The notes beneath the pieces are model-generated. The model had not been told where the DNA came from and searched no databases. It was given only the letters and a program-made list of their open reading frames with translations. Shown here piece by piece: positions 17,212 through 25,629 of a DNA stretch of 64,000 bases. This DNA comes from Streptomyces smyrnaeus. Lineage in GTDB: Bacteria; Actinomycetota; Actinomycetes; Streptomycetales; Streptomycetaceae. A program made the position numbers and the translations under genes. Each line of letters starts with the position of its first letter. Within the stretch, counting starts at the first letter, position 1. The stretch covers positions 186,001-250,000 of the forward strand of contig NZ_JAFFZM010000004.1 of the NCBI RefSeq assembly GCF_017676345.1. The letters run 5' to 3'.

Positions 17212-17493
17212 ATGCTCGATCACATCGCCATCCGGGTGGACGACATCGCGGCCAGCGCCGCCTTCTACGAGGCCGTACTCGCCCCGCTCGGCGGCGAACG
17301 CAAGAAGCAGTTCGGCCAAGACATCAGCTTCGGCGTCGACGGGCACCCGCTGTGGCTCGTCCCGGCAGCGGACTCCGCGCCCGCCCGCGAGGTGCACATC
17401 GCCTTTGCCGCAGCCGATCGGGACACCGTCGACGCCTTCTTCGCCGCGGCCCGGGCAGTGGGTGCCGAAGTCCTGCACGCGCCCCGACTCCGG
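17212..17493 (+). pseudogene. VOC-family gene truncated at its 3' end
   Basis: From ATG 17212 the product begins MLDHIAIRVDDIAASAAFYE and continues through HIAFAAADRDTVDAFFAAAR, a standard glyoxalase-like half-domain. After EVLHAPRL near 17493 the similarity stops. The usual last ~30 residues, ending in a YxxFxxDPDGNNxE motif, are absent. The frame runs on to 18081 but only as the antisense of the neighbouring flavoenzyme. It marks the right edge of a cluster of decayed genes. Confidence 0.68.
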
Positions 17494-17630
17494 TCCCCGG
17501 CCGGCTCAGCGGCGATGGGCGTGTCGGCCCGGCCTCCTGCGAGAAGGCGAGGCGTACGACCGCGCACCAAGCGCACGTTGAAGTCCGCGCAGGCGGAACG
17601 TCGGCCGCCGTCGAACAGGCTGTCGGCTCG

Positions 17631-19184
17631 TCAGCGCCCCAGTACGGCCATGGCCGCGTTGTGGCCCGGGATGCCGCTGACGCCACCGCCGCGCACGGCT
17701 CCCGCACCGCAGAGCAGGACGTTGGCGTGCCGCGTCTCCACGCCCCAGCGTCCGGTGCCGTTCTGGGCGTGGGGGAAGGCGAGGTCGCGGTGGAAGATGT
17801 TGCCGCCGGGGAGGGCGAGATCACGTTCCAGGTCGAGCGGGGTCTTCACCTCGATGCAGGGCTTGCCGTCGGCGTCGGTGGCCAGGCAGTCGGTGAGCGG
17901 CTCGGCGAGATGGGCGTCGAGCTGGGCCAGGGTCGATGTCAGCAACGCGTCACGTACGGCGTCGTGGTTGCGGGTGAACAGATGGGCCGGGGTGTGCAGG
18001 CCGAAGAGCGTGAGGGTGTGGCAGCCCTGTGCGGCGAGTTCCGGTCCGAGGATGGAGGGGTCCGTGAGCGAGTGGCAGTAGATCTCGGAGGGCGGGGCCC
18101 CGGGCAGCCGGCCGGCGGCGGCATCGGCGTACGCGGCGGCCAGTTGGTCGTAGCCCTCGGCGATGTGAAAGGTGCCCGCGAACGCGTGGTGCGGGTCGAC
18201 GGCCGGGTCGCGGAGCCTCGGCAGCCGCTTCAGCAGCATGTTGACCTTGAGCTGGGACCCCTCGACGGGAGCGGGCGGCTCCTCGCCCAGCAGCGCGGCG
18301 AGCTCCCGGGGCGAGGCGCCCACCAGGACGTGGCGGGCGGCGACGACGCCTTCGGCCTCCGGTGTCCGGTACGTCACGTCGGCGTGCTGCCGTCCGTCGG
18401 TCTCGACGCGGGTCACCTCGTGGCCCGTGGCGATCTCCGCCCCAGCCGACCGCGCGGCGGCGGTCAAGGCCTCCGTGAACGCTCCCATTCCGCCGACCGG
18501 CACGTCCCAGTCACCGGTGCCGTTGCCGATCACGTGGTAGAGGAAGCACCGGTTCTGTCTCAGGGACGGGTCGTGGGCCTCGGCGAAAGTGCCGATGAGC
18601 GCGTCCGTGAGAACGACACCGCGGACCAGGTCGTCGCTGAAGTGCGCCTCGATCGCGGCGCCGACGGGTTCTTCGAAGAGCATGCGCCAAGCCGCGTCGT
18701 CGTCGATGCGGCGGCGCAGTTCGTCCCGGGTGGGCAGCGGCTCCGTCAGGGTCGGGAAGACGCGCTCGGCCACGCGCCCGGTCATGCCGTAGAAGGCCTC
18801 CCAGGCGGTGTACTCGGCGGTCCCGCCGGTGAGCCGCTCGAACGACTCCCGCGTACGGTCCGGGCCACCGCCTACGAACAGGCCCGTCGGGCGGCCCTCA
18901 CGGTGGGCCGGGGTGTAGGACGACACCGTGCGCTTACGGAGGGTGAAGTTCAGCCCCAGCTCTCGGACGATCTTCCGTGGGAGCAGGCTCACCAGATACG
19001 AGTAGCGGGACAGACGGGCGTCCACCCCGGCGAAGGGGCGTGTGGAGACGGCGGCGCCGCCCGTGCTGTCCAGGCGTTCCAGCACCAGCACGGTGCGGCC
19101 CGCCCGGGCGAGGTAGGCGGCGGCGACCAGACCGTTGTGGCCGCCACCGACGATGACGGCGTCATAGCGCTCGCGTGCGGGCAT
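17631..19184 (-). CDS. FAD-dependent phytoene desaturase-like (PYROXD2-like) oxidoreductase
   Basis: This 517-residue flavoprotein has an N-terminal dinucleotide-binding motif, YDAVIVGGGHNGLVAAAYLA, with the ERL...GGAA continuation. A C-terminal flavin-binding segment, HANVLLCGAGAVRGGGVSGI, is also present. The length and both motifs match the NAD(P)/FAD-dependent oxidoreductase group related to carotenoid desaturases and mammalian PYROXD2, not the GMC or DadA families. No carotenoid genes are nearby, so the substrate is unknown. It is divergent from the lipase-like gene at 19345. Confidence 0.9.
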   Translation of the reverse strand: MPARERYDAVIVGGGHNGLVAAAYLARAGRTVLVLERLDSTGGAAVSTRPFAGVDARLSRYSYLVSLLPRKIVRELGLNFTLRKRTVSSYTPAHREGRPTGLFVGGGPDRTRESFERLTGGTAEYTAWEAFYGMTGRVAERVFPTLTEPLPTRDELRRRIDDDAAWRMLFEEPVGAAIEAHFSDDLVRGVVLTDALIGTFAEAHDPSLRQNRCFLYHVIGNGTGDWDVPVGGMGAFTEALTAAARSAGAEIATGHEVTRVETDGRQHADVTYRTPEAEGVVAARHVLVGASPRELAALLGEEPPAPVEGSQLKVNMLLKRLPRLRDPAVDPHHAFAGTFHIAEGYDQLAAAYADAAAGRLPGAPPSEIYCHSLTDPSILGPELAAQGCHTLTLFGLHTPAHLFTRNHDAVRDALLTSTLAQLDAHLAEPLTDCLATDADGKPCIEVKTPLDLERDLALPGGNIFHRDLAFPHAQNGTGRWGVETRHANVLLCGAGAVRGGGVSGIPGHNAAMAVLGR

Positions 19185-19344
19185 GGTTTCTTCCTAGCAC
19201 GCGGAGGGCGGTGGGACACGTAGTTGCGGGGACGAACGGGAGAGTCCCATGGCGCGGTGCCGACCCCCGCTTCCGGCGGGAGGTTGGCGACCGATGCCGC
19301 CGAACGGGCCACAGCGTGTTCGACCGTGGCTCCATGATGTACGG

Positions 19345-20985
19345 GTGACGGATTCAGGTGCGGACTCGCTGGTCCAGGACGAGATCGTGATCCTTGTGCA
19401 CGGCACCTTCGCCGGTGACAAGGACGGCAACGACGAGGGACACCGCTGGTGGCAACGCGGCAGCGACACATGGAGGTGGCTGGAGGACAACCTGCCGCCA
19501 GGAGTGAGCCTCCCGCAGGACGGCAGGCTGTTCCACTGGAGCGGCGCGAACACGCAGTCGGCGCGGCTGTCCGCATCCATGGAGCTGTTGGCGCTTCTCG
19601 TCGAGCTCGAACGGAAGGGCCGCGCGTACCACCTGGTCGGCCACAGCCATGGTGGCTCGGTCATCTGGGAAGCCCTCCTGACCAGCCAGGTTCTTCGGCG
19701 CGGGGGCATGCTGGCCGACCATCTGTACCACGCACTCGTGCGGCGCGGGGTCCTCTCCTATGACGAATCCGGCTCCGGCGCAGTCGGAAACCGCTCCCTC
19801 GCCCGCAAGTACCAGGCGGTGAGCAGCGAGCTGGAACTCGGCCGACTGCGGAGTTGGACGACACTCGGAACCCCTTTCCTGTGCCATCTGCCGCAAGGCG
19901 GTCTGCTGGCCAGAGGGTGGCGGGACGCAAAGTTCTCCTTGGCAGGCGAGGTGCGTCCTCGGGACTTCAAAGCCCCGCGCTGGACCGCCCCGCTCGCTCT
20001 CACCTACATGCTCGGGGTGTTCGGTCCGAGCCTGCTGTTGTCGCTCGCTGTCTCCTGGTTCGAGCTGTCGTGGATCATCCGCCTGGTATGGCTGGTGCTG
20101 GCGATCGCGGGGCTGAAGTACACACTCAAGGTCGTGGTGCGTGGAGATGTCACCCACGCGCTGACGACCCGCGCCAGGCTCGCCCGGTCCGCGTTCGCAC
20201 GCTTTTCCTCACGATGGCTGGGCCTGTACGCCGCGACGGACGAAGCGATCACCGGACTTCGGGCGCTGTGCCCGCCCGAAGCGCCCGGCTACGCCCAGTT
20301 GTCCGTACCGCCCGCACAGCGCGGGGTACCGCGGACGCCGACCGCTCAGTGGCCTCGCGTGCCCACGCTGCTGCGTTTGAACGCTCCGCTGAAGCATGTC
20401 GCGCTCGCTCCACAGGTCTCGATGGGCTACGGGTACCACTTCACCGGCTCCACGTTGACCGAGGACGCCTACGGCCGCGTCAACAAGTGGTTCATGCCGG
20501 GTGTCAACGCAGCACTGGCCAAGCGGCTGCTCCGTACCGGGCAGGGGTGTGACGTCCCGTACACCGACCTCGTCCATGTCTCGACGTGGCCCGTGCCGAT
20601 CGACGCGGGTGCTGTCGGGCTGCCGGACCGCATCGACGCGGCGCTGGAGAGGAACGCCATGGCGCACGCCGGGTTGCTCGGCCTGGAGGTGCGCCAAATG
20701 ATCGCTCGCGCGGCCATGAACGGCACCCGGCTGCCCGGAATCGCCGCAGGCCAACAGCTGAGCGTCTCCGGCAAGGCACTGGTGCACACCTCCTACTGCA
20801 CCGATCCCGAGGTCCTGCGCATGATCCGCCACCACATAGCCGTCTCCAGCAAGACGTGCCAGGCCGAGGCCGCCGGTGCCGGGACGGCGGCAGACGTCCG
20901 GAGGTGGATAGCCGCAACCCGCGAGCACGTGGCCGAGAAGGTGACGTCGCACGACGCGCAGGCGCACGGTGCAACAGCGTCGTGA
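19345..20985 (+). CDS. Membrane-anchored lipase-like alpha/beta hydrolase
   Basis: This 546-residue protein starts at GTG 19345. It has an N-terminal alpha/beta-hydrolase half, with the oxyanion-loop motif VHGTF at residues 18-22 and the nucleophile elbow GHSHGG giving Ser101. Two adjacent hydrophobic segments at roughly residues 212-262 (LALTYMLGVFGPSLLLSLAV and WIIRLVWLVLAIAGLKYTL) suggest a membrane hairpin splitting the domain. A long C-terminal region of unknown fold follows. The catalytic Asp and His cannot be assigned with confidence. There is no signal peptide, so it is probably an inner-face membrane enzyme. Confidence 0.8.
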   Translation: MTDSGADSLVQDEIVILVHGTFAGDKDGNDEGHRWWQRGSDTWRWLEDNLPPGVSLPQDGRLFHWSGANTQSARLSASMELLALLVELERKGRAYHLVGHSHGGSVIWEALLTSQVLRRGGMLADHLYHALVRRGVLSYDESGSGAVGNRSLARKYQAVSSELELGRLRSWTTLGTPFLCHLPQGGLLARGWRDAKFSLAGEVRPRDFKAPRWTAPLALTYMLGVFGPSLLLSLAVSWFELSWIIRLVWLVLAIAGLKYTLKVVVRGDVTHALTTRARLARSAFARFSSRWLGLYAATDEAITGLRALCPPEAPGYAQLSVPPAQRGVPRTPTAQWPRVPTLLRLNAPLKHVALAPQVSMGYGYHFTGSTLTEDAYGRVNKWFMPGVNAALAKRLLRTGQGCDVPYTDLVHVSTWPVPIDAGAVGLPDRIDAALERNAMAHAGLLGLEVRQMIARAAMNGTRLPGIAAGQQLSVSGKALVHTSYCTDPEVLRMIRHHIAVSSKTCQAEAAGAGTAADVRRWIAATREHVAEKVTSHDAQAHGATAS

Positions 20986-21300
20986 CGGTGAGGGGCCCGC
21001 GGGAGTTTCCGGCCACCGCCACGCTCCGGCGCACTTGAGCGGCCTTCGGAGATATCCGCGTGGACTCGGGCGGTGAGCCCGGGGAAGAGGCGGCGCGTCG
21101 TACAGCCAGCCGCCTGCGCGGTAGCCGATCGCGGTGGCCGGATGGGGATGAAAGGGATTCGAGTCCGATTCCGGACTCGGGTCACAAAGATGGCACGGAC
21201 GACGGTGCGCAAGCCGGGGCGGCTTGCCCGCAAGGCCACCGGTTGCCGTCGCCAAGCCGTTGACCAGGGTGAACGTGGGAGCCCGACGGAGGCACTAGGA

Positions 21301-21341
21301 GATTCCTCATGCCGGGGGCCGGACCGGCATTCGTAGGAATC
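21301..21341 (+). terminator. Strong two-part hairpin
   Basis: GATTCCT (21301-21307) pairs with AGGAATC (21335-21341), and inside it ATGCCGG (21309-21315) pairs with CCGGCAT (21324-21330). A small asymmetric bulge separates the two stems. It lies downstream of the lipase-like gene and could be its terminator; no T tract follows. Confidence 0.45.
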
Positions 21342-21433
21342 CACAAAGACCCGGTCTCAGTCTGCCGGGGCTTTCATGTCTTCCACTCCTAGCTGTTCCC
21401 ACGCCGTTGGCTGTGTACTCCTCAGCAAGTCAC

Positions 21434-21463
21434 AACGCGGCAACCACGAACGCGGCAACCACG
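21434..21463. repeat. 15-bp tandem duplication bracketed by an inverted repeat
   Basis: AACGCGGCAACCACG occurs twice head to tail (21434-21448 and 21449-21463). GTCACA (21429-21434) and TGTGAC (21465-21470) form a perfect inverted repeat around the pair. It is about 190 bp upstream of the DUF3830-like operon and could be a regulator-binding site. Confidence 0.5.
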
Positions 21464-21512
21464 CTGTGACGAGGCAAGAGATGAGTGCCGTGGACTTCCT
21501 CCGACATGCCCC

Positions 21513-21635
21513 GTGGGGGAAGCGCTGGCCGTAACGGCCCAGCATCCGGTCGCGACGCCGATCGCGGGCGGTATCGGCGTGATGGTCGAGTTCATCATGG
21601 ACCACCGTCGGTCGACCACTCTGCTCGCCCCCTGA
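21513..21635 (+). other. Short coding-like tail, possible gene remnant
   Basis: A 40-codon frame from GTG 21513 ends 26 bp before the next start and reads HPVATPIAGGIGVMVEFIMD near its end. This is hydrophobic and orderly, unlike the other two frames. It may be the C-terminus of a lost gene or a small peptide. No family was recognised. Confidence 0.25.
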
Positions 21636-21661
21636 CATGTGGCCGAACGAAGGAGAGAGCC

Positions 21662-22627
21662 TTGGCTGCGACGCTGTCCGGTCGGCATGTTGAGATCGCC
21701 TGGCCCGATCTGGGCATCACCGTCACCGCTGAACTCGACGCTCGCAACGCCGTGCTGGCTGATGCGCTGTGGGAGGCGTTGCCCTACCAGAGCCTGCAGG
21801 GACACGCGCTGGTGGCGGGCAGTCATCTGTACCACGTGGCACCGATGCCCTCGCTGCTGTATCTGCCCGCGACCACTCGGTTCGACAGACGTGAGGCACC
21901 CGACGGGACGGTTTTCTGTTCTGCGCTGCAGCACCTGGGCATCAAGTACGGCACGCTGACCGAGCCGATGCCGGCGTCCCCCGTGGGCCAGGTCCGGCCG
22001 GAGGACATGGCGGGTCTGGCCGAGGCCGGGCAGGCGGTGTGGGACTCGGTCTATTCCACGAAGAAACCGGTCCTCGTGGAGGTCCGCAAGGCAGGACGGG
22101 GAGGCGGCCACCGCATCCCCCGTCTGACCGCCGCCGACCCCGAGGTGAACCGCCTGGTCGGCGACGTGCACGCGGAGACCGAGCGGAGCTGGCTGTCCGA
22201 ACCACCCGAGCTCGCTGATCTGCACCGGGGGTGGATCCCCTCCGGGGCGGGGAGTTTCGAGACGGTGCTGCCCACCCTGTTGTTCGTCAACGGGGAGACG
22301 CGCCCGTTGGGATACGCGAGCTACGGCGGTCTGGTCCGGGCCGTGGTCGATGGCATGCCGCTGGATTCTCTGCGCCAGATGGCCCGCCTGTTGGTCGGTA
22401 CCCCGGCCGAGTTCCTGGGCTACTGCGGTCTGGAGCGACTGTGGGCCTTCACCCAGCGGTTCCTGGCCTGCCTCGACCACCTCGACCGCGACGACTTCCA
22501 GGCCGTCGTGAGCCAGCTGGCCCTCTACATCAACTGCTTGGGCGGCTGGAACCTGCAGCTGTTCCCGTGGGACACCGGGGACCAGCTGCGCCAACAGCGC
22601 CCCGCCGAAGTGAGCCGGCAGTCATGA
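21662..22627 (+). CDS. DUF3830-like (cyclophilin-fold) N-terminal protein with a long C-terminal extension
   Basis: Start codon TTG 21662 is chosen because GAAGGAGAG precedes it by a few bases and similarity begins there. The 321-residue product opens with GRHVEIAWPDLGITVTAELD and VLADALWEALPYQSLQGHAL, the pattern of DUF3830 cyclophilin-like proteins of unknown function. Family members are usually ~150 residues. Here about 170 more follow, with GYASYGGLVRAVVDGMPLDS and a helical tail, so it is a fusion or a distinct long subtype. The stop overlaps the next gene by 4 nt (ATGA), implying a joint role with the flavoprotein. Confidence 0.6.
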   Translation: MAATLSGRHVEIAWPDLGITVTAELDARNAVLADALWEALPYQSLQGHALVAGSHLYHVAPMPSLLYLPATTRFDRREAPDGTVFCSALQHLGIKYGTLTEPMPASPVGQVRPEDMAGLAEAGQAVWDSVYSTKKPVLVEVRKAGRGGGHRIPRLTAADPEVNRLVGDVHAETERSWLSEPPELADLHRGWIPSGAGSFETVLPTLLFVNGETRPLGYASYGGLVRAVVDGMPLDSLRQMARLLVGTPAEFLGYCGLERLWAFTQRFLACLDHLDRDDFQAVVSQLALYINCLGGWNLQLFPWDTGDQLRQQRPAEVSRQS

Positions 22628-23709
22628 GTGCTCTGCCCGCACGCGCGGACGCCCTGGTCATCGGCGGGGGAGTCATCGGCACCTCGATAGCGTGCCAACT
22701 CGCCGAATCCGGTGTCGACACCGTCCTGCTGGAGCGCGGCACGCTCGGTTCGGGGGCGTCCGGCGCCACCGCGGGTGTGCTGCGGCCGTACTTTCCCGGC
22801 GACCCCCACACCGGCCGCCTTGCCGTACGCAGCATGGCGGCGTATCACGCCTTCGCCGAACGGACCGGCACCCCGCTCGGGCTGGAGCGGGTCGGCTTCC
22901 TGGTGGTCTTCAACGACGACCGACAGGTGGCGGACTTCCGGCGTACTCAAGCCGCCCAGCAGGCCGCCGGAGTGGACGTCGAACTCGTGACCGCGTCCGA
23001 AGCGGTGCGGCTCAACCCGCTGCTCAGCGAGCGCGCCGTCCTCGCGGCAGCCTGGGCGCCGGAGGCTTACGTCTGCGACCCGGCCGCGATCGTGCGCGGC
23101 TACGCCGCAGCCGCCCAGGAAGCCGGTGCCGTGCTGTGCACGGACACACCCGTCACCGGCCTCGACCCCGACGGGCAGGTCCACACCCCCACGGGCAGCA
23201 TCCTCGCCGACACCCTCGTCTGCGCGGCCGGCCCCTGGTCGAGAACGGTTGCCTCCATGGCCGACATCGACCTGCCCGTGACCACGTACCCCATCGAACT
23301 GCTTCTGACCGACCCTTCCCCGAGCGTTCGGCTCCGCTCACGCGCGGGATTTCCCGATGCGGCCCCGGCCACCACCCTGCCGATGACCCTGCACGCCTCC
23401 TCCGGCCTGCGGATCCGGGCCTGGATGGACCGCATCCTCGTCGGAATGGGCCGCCCCGACCCGGACGAGCCGCGCAGGGCGTGGCTCCAGCGGGTGTCGC
23501 ACCAGCTCAGCACCGTCTACCCGGCCCTCGACGGCATCCGCCTGCACCGCGGGTGGAGCGGGGCCTTCGACGGCAGTCCGAACGGGACCGCCTTCATCGG
23601 TCGGCACCCCTCCCGCCCTTTCTTCTACGCGGCGGGATTCTCCGGTCAGGGACTGTGCCAAGCACCCGCAGCCGGAGAGATCGTCCGCGACCTCGTGGCC
23701 GCCGAATGA
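22624..23709 (+). CDS. DadA-like FAD-dependent amine/amino-acid oxidoreductase
   Basis: This 361-residue flavoenzyme has the D-amino-acid-oxidase/sarcosine-oxidase fold. The N-terminal FAD motif is ADALVIGGGVIGTSIACQLA, followed by the glycine-rich GSGASGATAGVLRP. The C-terminal flavin loop is around YAAGFSGQGLCQAPAAGEIV. Such enzymes oxidise C-N bonds of secondary amines or amino acids. Its ATG overlaps the DUF3830-like stop (ATGA), so the two are translationally coupled. A hairpin at 23771-23798 separates it from the carbamoyltransferase. Substrate unknown. Confidence 0.9.
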   Translation: MSALPARADALVIGGGVIGTSIACQLAESGVDTVLLERGTLGSGASGATAGVLRPYFPGDPHTGRLAVRSMAAYHAFAERTGTPLGLERVGFLVVFNDDRQVADFRRTQAAQQAAGVDVELVTASEAVRLNPLLSERAVLAAAWAPEAYVCDPAAIVRGYAAAAQEAGAVLCTDTPVTGLDPDGQVHTPTGSILADTLVCAAGPWSRTVASMADIDLPVTTYPIELLLTDPSPSVRLRSRAGFPDAAPATTLPMTLHASSGLRIRAWMDRILVGMGRPDPDEPRRAWLQRVSHQLSTVYPALDGIRLHRGWSGAFDGSPNGTAFIGRHPSRPFFYAAGFSGQGLCQAPAAGEIVRDLVAAE

Positions 23710-23770
23710 CCCAGGACCGAGCCGCCCTGCGACCTGCCGCCCGGCCGACCTCCGCCCACGGTCACGGAGC

Positions 23771-23798
23771 CGCCGCCTTCGTGAGGGTGAAGGCGGCG
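23771..23798 (+). terminator. Perfect 10-bp hairpin between flavoprotein and carbamoyltransferase genes
   Basis: CGCCGCCTTC (23771-23780) pairs perfectly with GAAGGCGGCG (23789-23798) over an 8-nt loop. It could terminate or attenuate transcription ahead of the carbamoyltransferase, whose GAAGGA ribosome-binding site follows after about 16 bp. Confidence 0.55.
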
Positions 23799-23832
23799 CA
23801 GGTCTCGAAAAGAGAAGGAAGCTGAAACTGTC

Positions 23833-25629
23833 ATGATTGTCCTGGGGTGCAACGGTTTCACTCGCGTCTCGGAAATCTTCGCCGAACACTTCGGCGCGGT
23901 CGGTACCGAAAGGCACTACCTCCTCGGTCACGACGCGGGCGCGTCACTGCTGGTGGACGGCGAACTGGTCGCTGCTGTGGAGGAAGAGCGGCTGAACCGG
24001 CATAAGAAGACCTCCGACTTTCCGGTCAACGCGGTGAAATGGTGCCTCGAGCACGCAGGGCTGCAATTCTCCGACATCGACCTTGTTGCCGTGCCGTGGG
24101 ACTTCTCCGCGGAGGTCCTGGACGGGATGCTGCTCGACATCACGTCCACCTCTGTGTCGCCTACGGCGAAACTCGGTCTCATAAGCGGAATCGGCGAACT
24201 GTTCACCGGGGCTGTCAGCCACGAAGCGATCCTCGCCGATTTCGCCGAACGCACGGGCTACACCCCGGATCCGGACAAGGTGGTGTTCGTACCGCACCAT
24301 CTCGCCCATGCGATGACCGGCTACTACATGGCGGGTATGAAGGACGCCGCTTTCCTCGTCAGTGACGGCCGCGCTGAGCGATTCTCGTCGCTGACCGGGG
24401 AGATCCGCGACGGCCGGGTCCGCGTCTTCGACGCGTCGACCATCGGTGCGCACCATTCGATCGGGCTGCTGTTCTCCGCCGTCACGCGATATCTGGGATT
24501 CGTGCCCAACAACGACGAGTACAAGGTCATGGGCCTGTCGGGATACGCCGAGCCACCGAGCCCGAACCCGTTCCTCGAGCACATCGTCGAACTGCACGAG
24601 GACGGGCGCTACACCTTCTGCAGACCCCTTGAGACGGACGATCCCCGCAGTTTCGACCCACTGTTCCAGCAGTACTTCGGCCCCGCGCAGGACGCCCTTG
24701 AGTACAAGGCCCGGGTGGCTGCCGCGGCACAGGAGATGCTGACCGTCGTCACAAGCCATCAGCTCCGCGCACTGGAATCCAGAACGGACCTCGACCATGT
24801 GCTGTTCGAAGGTGGCGTGGCACTGAACTGCCTCAACAACACCCCGCTTTTCGAGAGTTCGCGTTTCGACGACATGTACGTCGGTTTCGGCGCCAGCGAT
24901 ACGGGCATCGCCATCGGCGCCGCCGTCCACGCGTGGGTCGGCCATTCCGACAGTGCCGGCAGGAAGAAGCTCGCTCCTTCTGTGACTCCATACCTCGGGC
25001 CGGAGTACGACGATGCCACGGTCGAGCAGACCCTGCGGGAGTTCAGCGATCGAGTGGTGTGGAGAAGACTCAGCGATGACGAGGTCGTCGCCGAGGTGGC
25101 GGAACTGCTCACCGAGAAGGTCGTCATCGGCTGGTACGAGGGGCGGATCGAACACGGCCCCCGGGCCTTGGGGCACCGCAGCATCCTGGCGAACCCCTGG
25201 TTCCCGGATATCAAGGACTTCATCAACACCAAGGTCAAACACCGCGAACCTTTCCGCCCGTTCGCACCGCTCGTGCTCGAATCGGACGCGCCGAAGGTCT
25301 TCGAAATGGGACGCAAAACGCGTTCGCCGTACATGACCTTCGTCTTCCCGGTGCGGCCGGAGTTCCGTGAGGTGATCCCGGGCGCGACCCATGTGGACGG
25401 TACCTCCAGAGTGCAGACGATCACTGATCAGGACACTCCGCGGTTGGCAGCTCTGCTGCGCCGGTTCACCGCACTCACCGACATCCCCTGCCTGATCAAT
25501 ACCTCGTTCAACGTCGCAGGGGAGCCGATCGTATGCACCCCGGCCGACGCGCTGAACTGTTTCCTCGGAACGGAGATCGATCACCTCATGCTCGGCAACT
25601 GTCTCGTCACAAAGGTGGAGGCTTTCTGA
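23833..25629 (+). CDS. Carbamoyltransferase, NodU/CmcH/TobZ family
   Basis: This 598-residue enzyme transfers a carbamoyl group from carbamoyl phosphate via carbamoyl-AMP to a hydroxyl. The N-terminal Kae1-like domain shows the opening GHDAGASLL, the metal-binding HHLAH (155-159) and FEGGVALNCLNN. The C-terminal YrdC-like lobe carries HGPRALGHRSILANP and KHREPFRPFAP. The motif normally written DGxGE appears as DGRAER (178-183). Family members decorate antibiotics and Nod factors. Its stop overlaps the next ATG (TGATG), coupling it to the molybdopterin subunit. The acceptor is unknown. Confidence 0.93.
   Translation: MIVLGCNGFTRVSEIFAEHFGAVGTERHYLLGHDAGASLLVDGELVAAVEEERLNRHKKTSDFPVNAVKWCLEHAGLQFSDIDLVAVPWDFSAEVLDGMLLDITSTSVSPTAKLGLISGIGELFTGAVSHEAILADFAERTGYTPDPDKVVFVPHHLAHAMTGYYMAGMKDAAFLVSDGRAERFSSLTGEIRDGRVRVFDASTIGAHHSIGLLFSAVTRYLGFVPNNDEYKVMGLSGYAEPPSPNPFLEHIVELHEDGRYTFCRPLETDDPRSFDPLFQQYFGPAQDALEYKARVAAAAQEMLTVVTSHQLRALESRTDLDHVLFEGGVALNCLNNTPLFESSRFDDMYVGFGASDTGIAIGAAVHAWVGHSDSAGRKKLAPSVTPYLGPEYDDATVEQTLREFSDRVVWRRLSDDEVVAEVAELLTEKVVIGWYEGRIEHGPRALGHRSILANPWFPDIKDFINTKVKHREPFRPFAPLVLESDAPKVFEMGRKTRSPYMTFVFPVRPEFREVIPGATHVDGTSRVQTITDQDTPRLAALLRRFTALTDIPCLINTSFNVAGEPIVCTPADALNCFLGTEIDHLMLGNCLVTKVEAF

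Larger units (their letters stand above)
20986..21661. other. 676-bp intergenic region with hairpin and small repeats
   Basis: No convincing gene is seen. It holds a two-step hairpin (21301-21341), a 15-bp tandem duplication inside an inverted repeat (21429-21470) and a short coding-like tail (21513-21635). The first 300 bp show only Arg-rich open frames on both strands. A GGGATTCGAGTCC stretch near 21150 is not part of a tRNA. Confidence 0.45.

Noticed and set aside
17205..19223. A 672-codon plus-strand frame covering the VOC remnant and the flavoenzyme region
   Set aside because: No domain is visible and it is antisense to a well-supported FAD enzyme; the composition is that of a shadow frame.
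21130..21200. GGGATTCGAGTCC-like stretch suggesting a tRNA T-arm
   Set aside because: No acceptor, D or anticodon arm can be folded around it.
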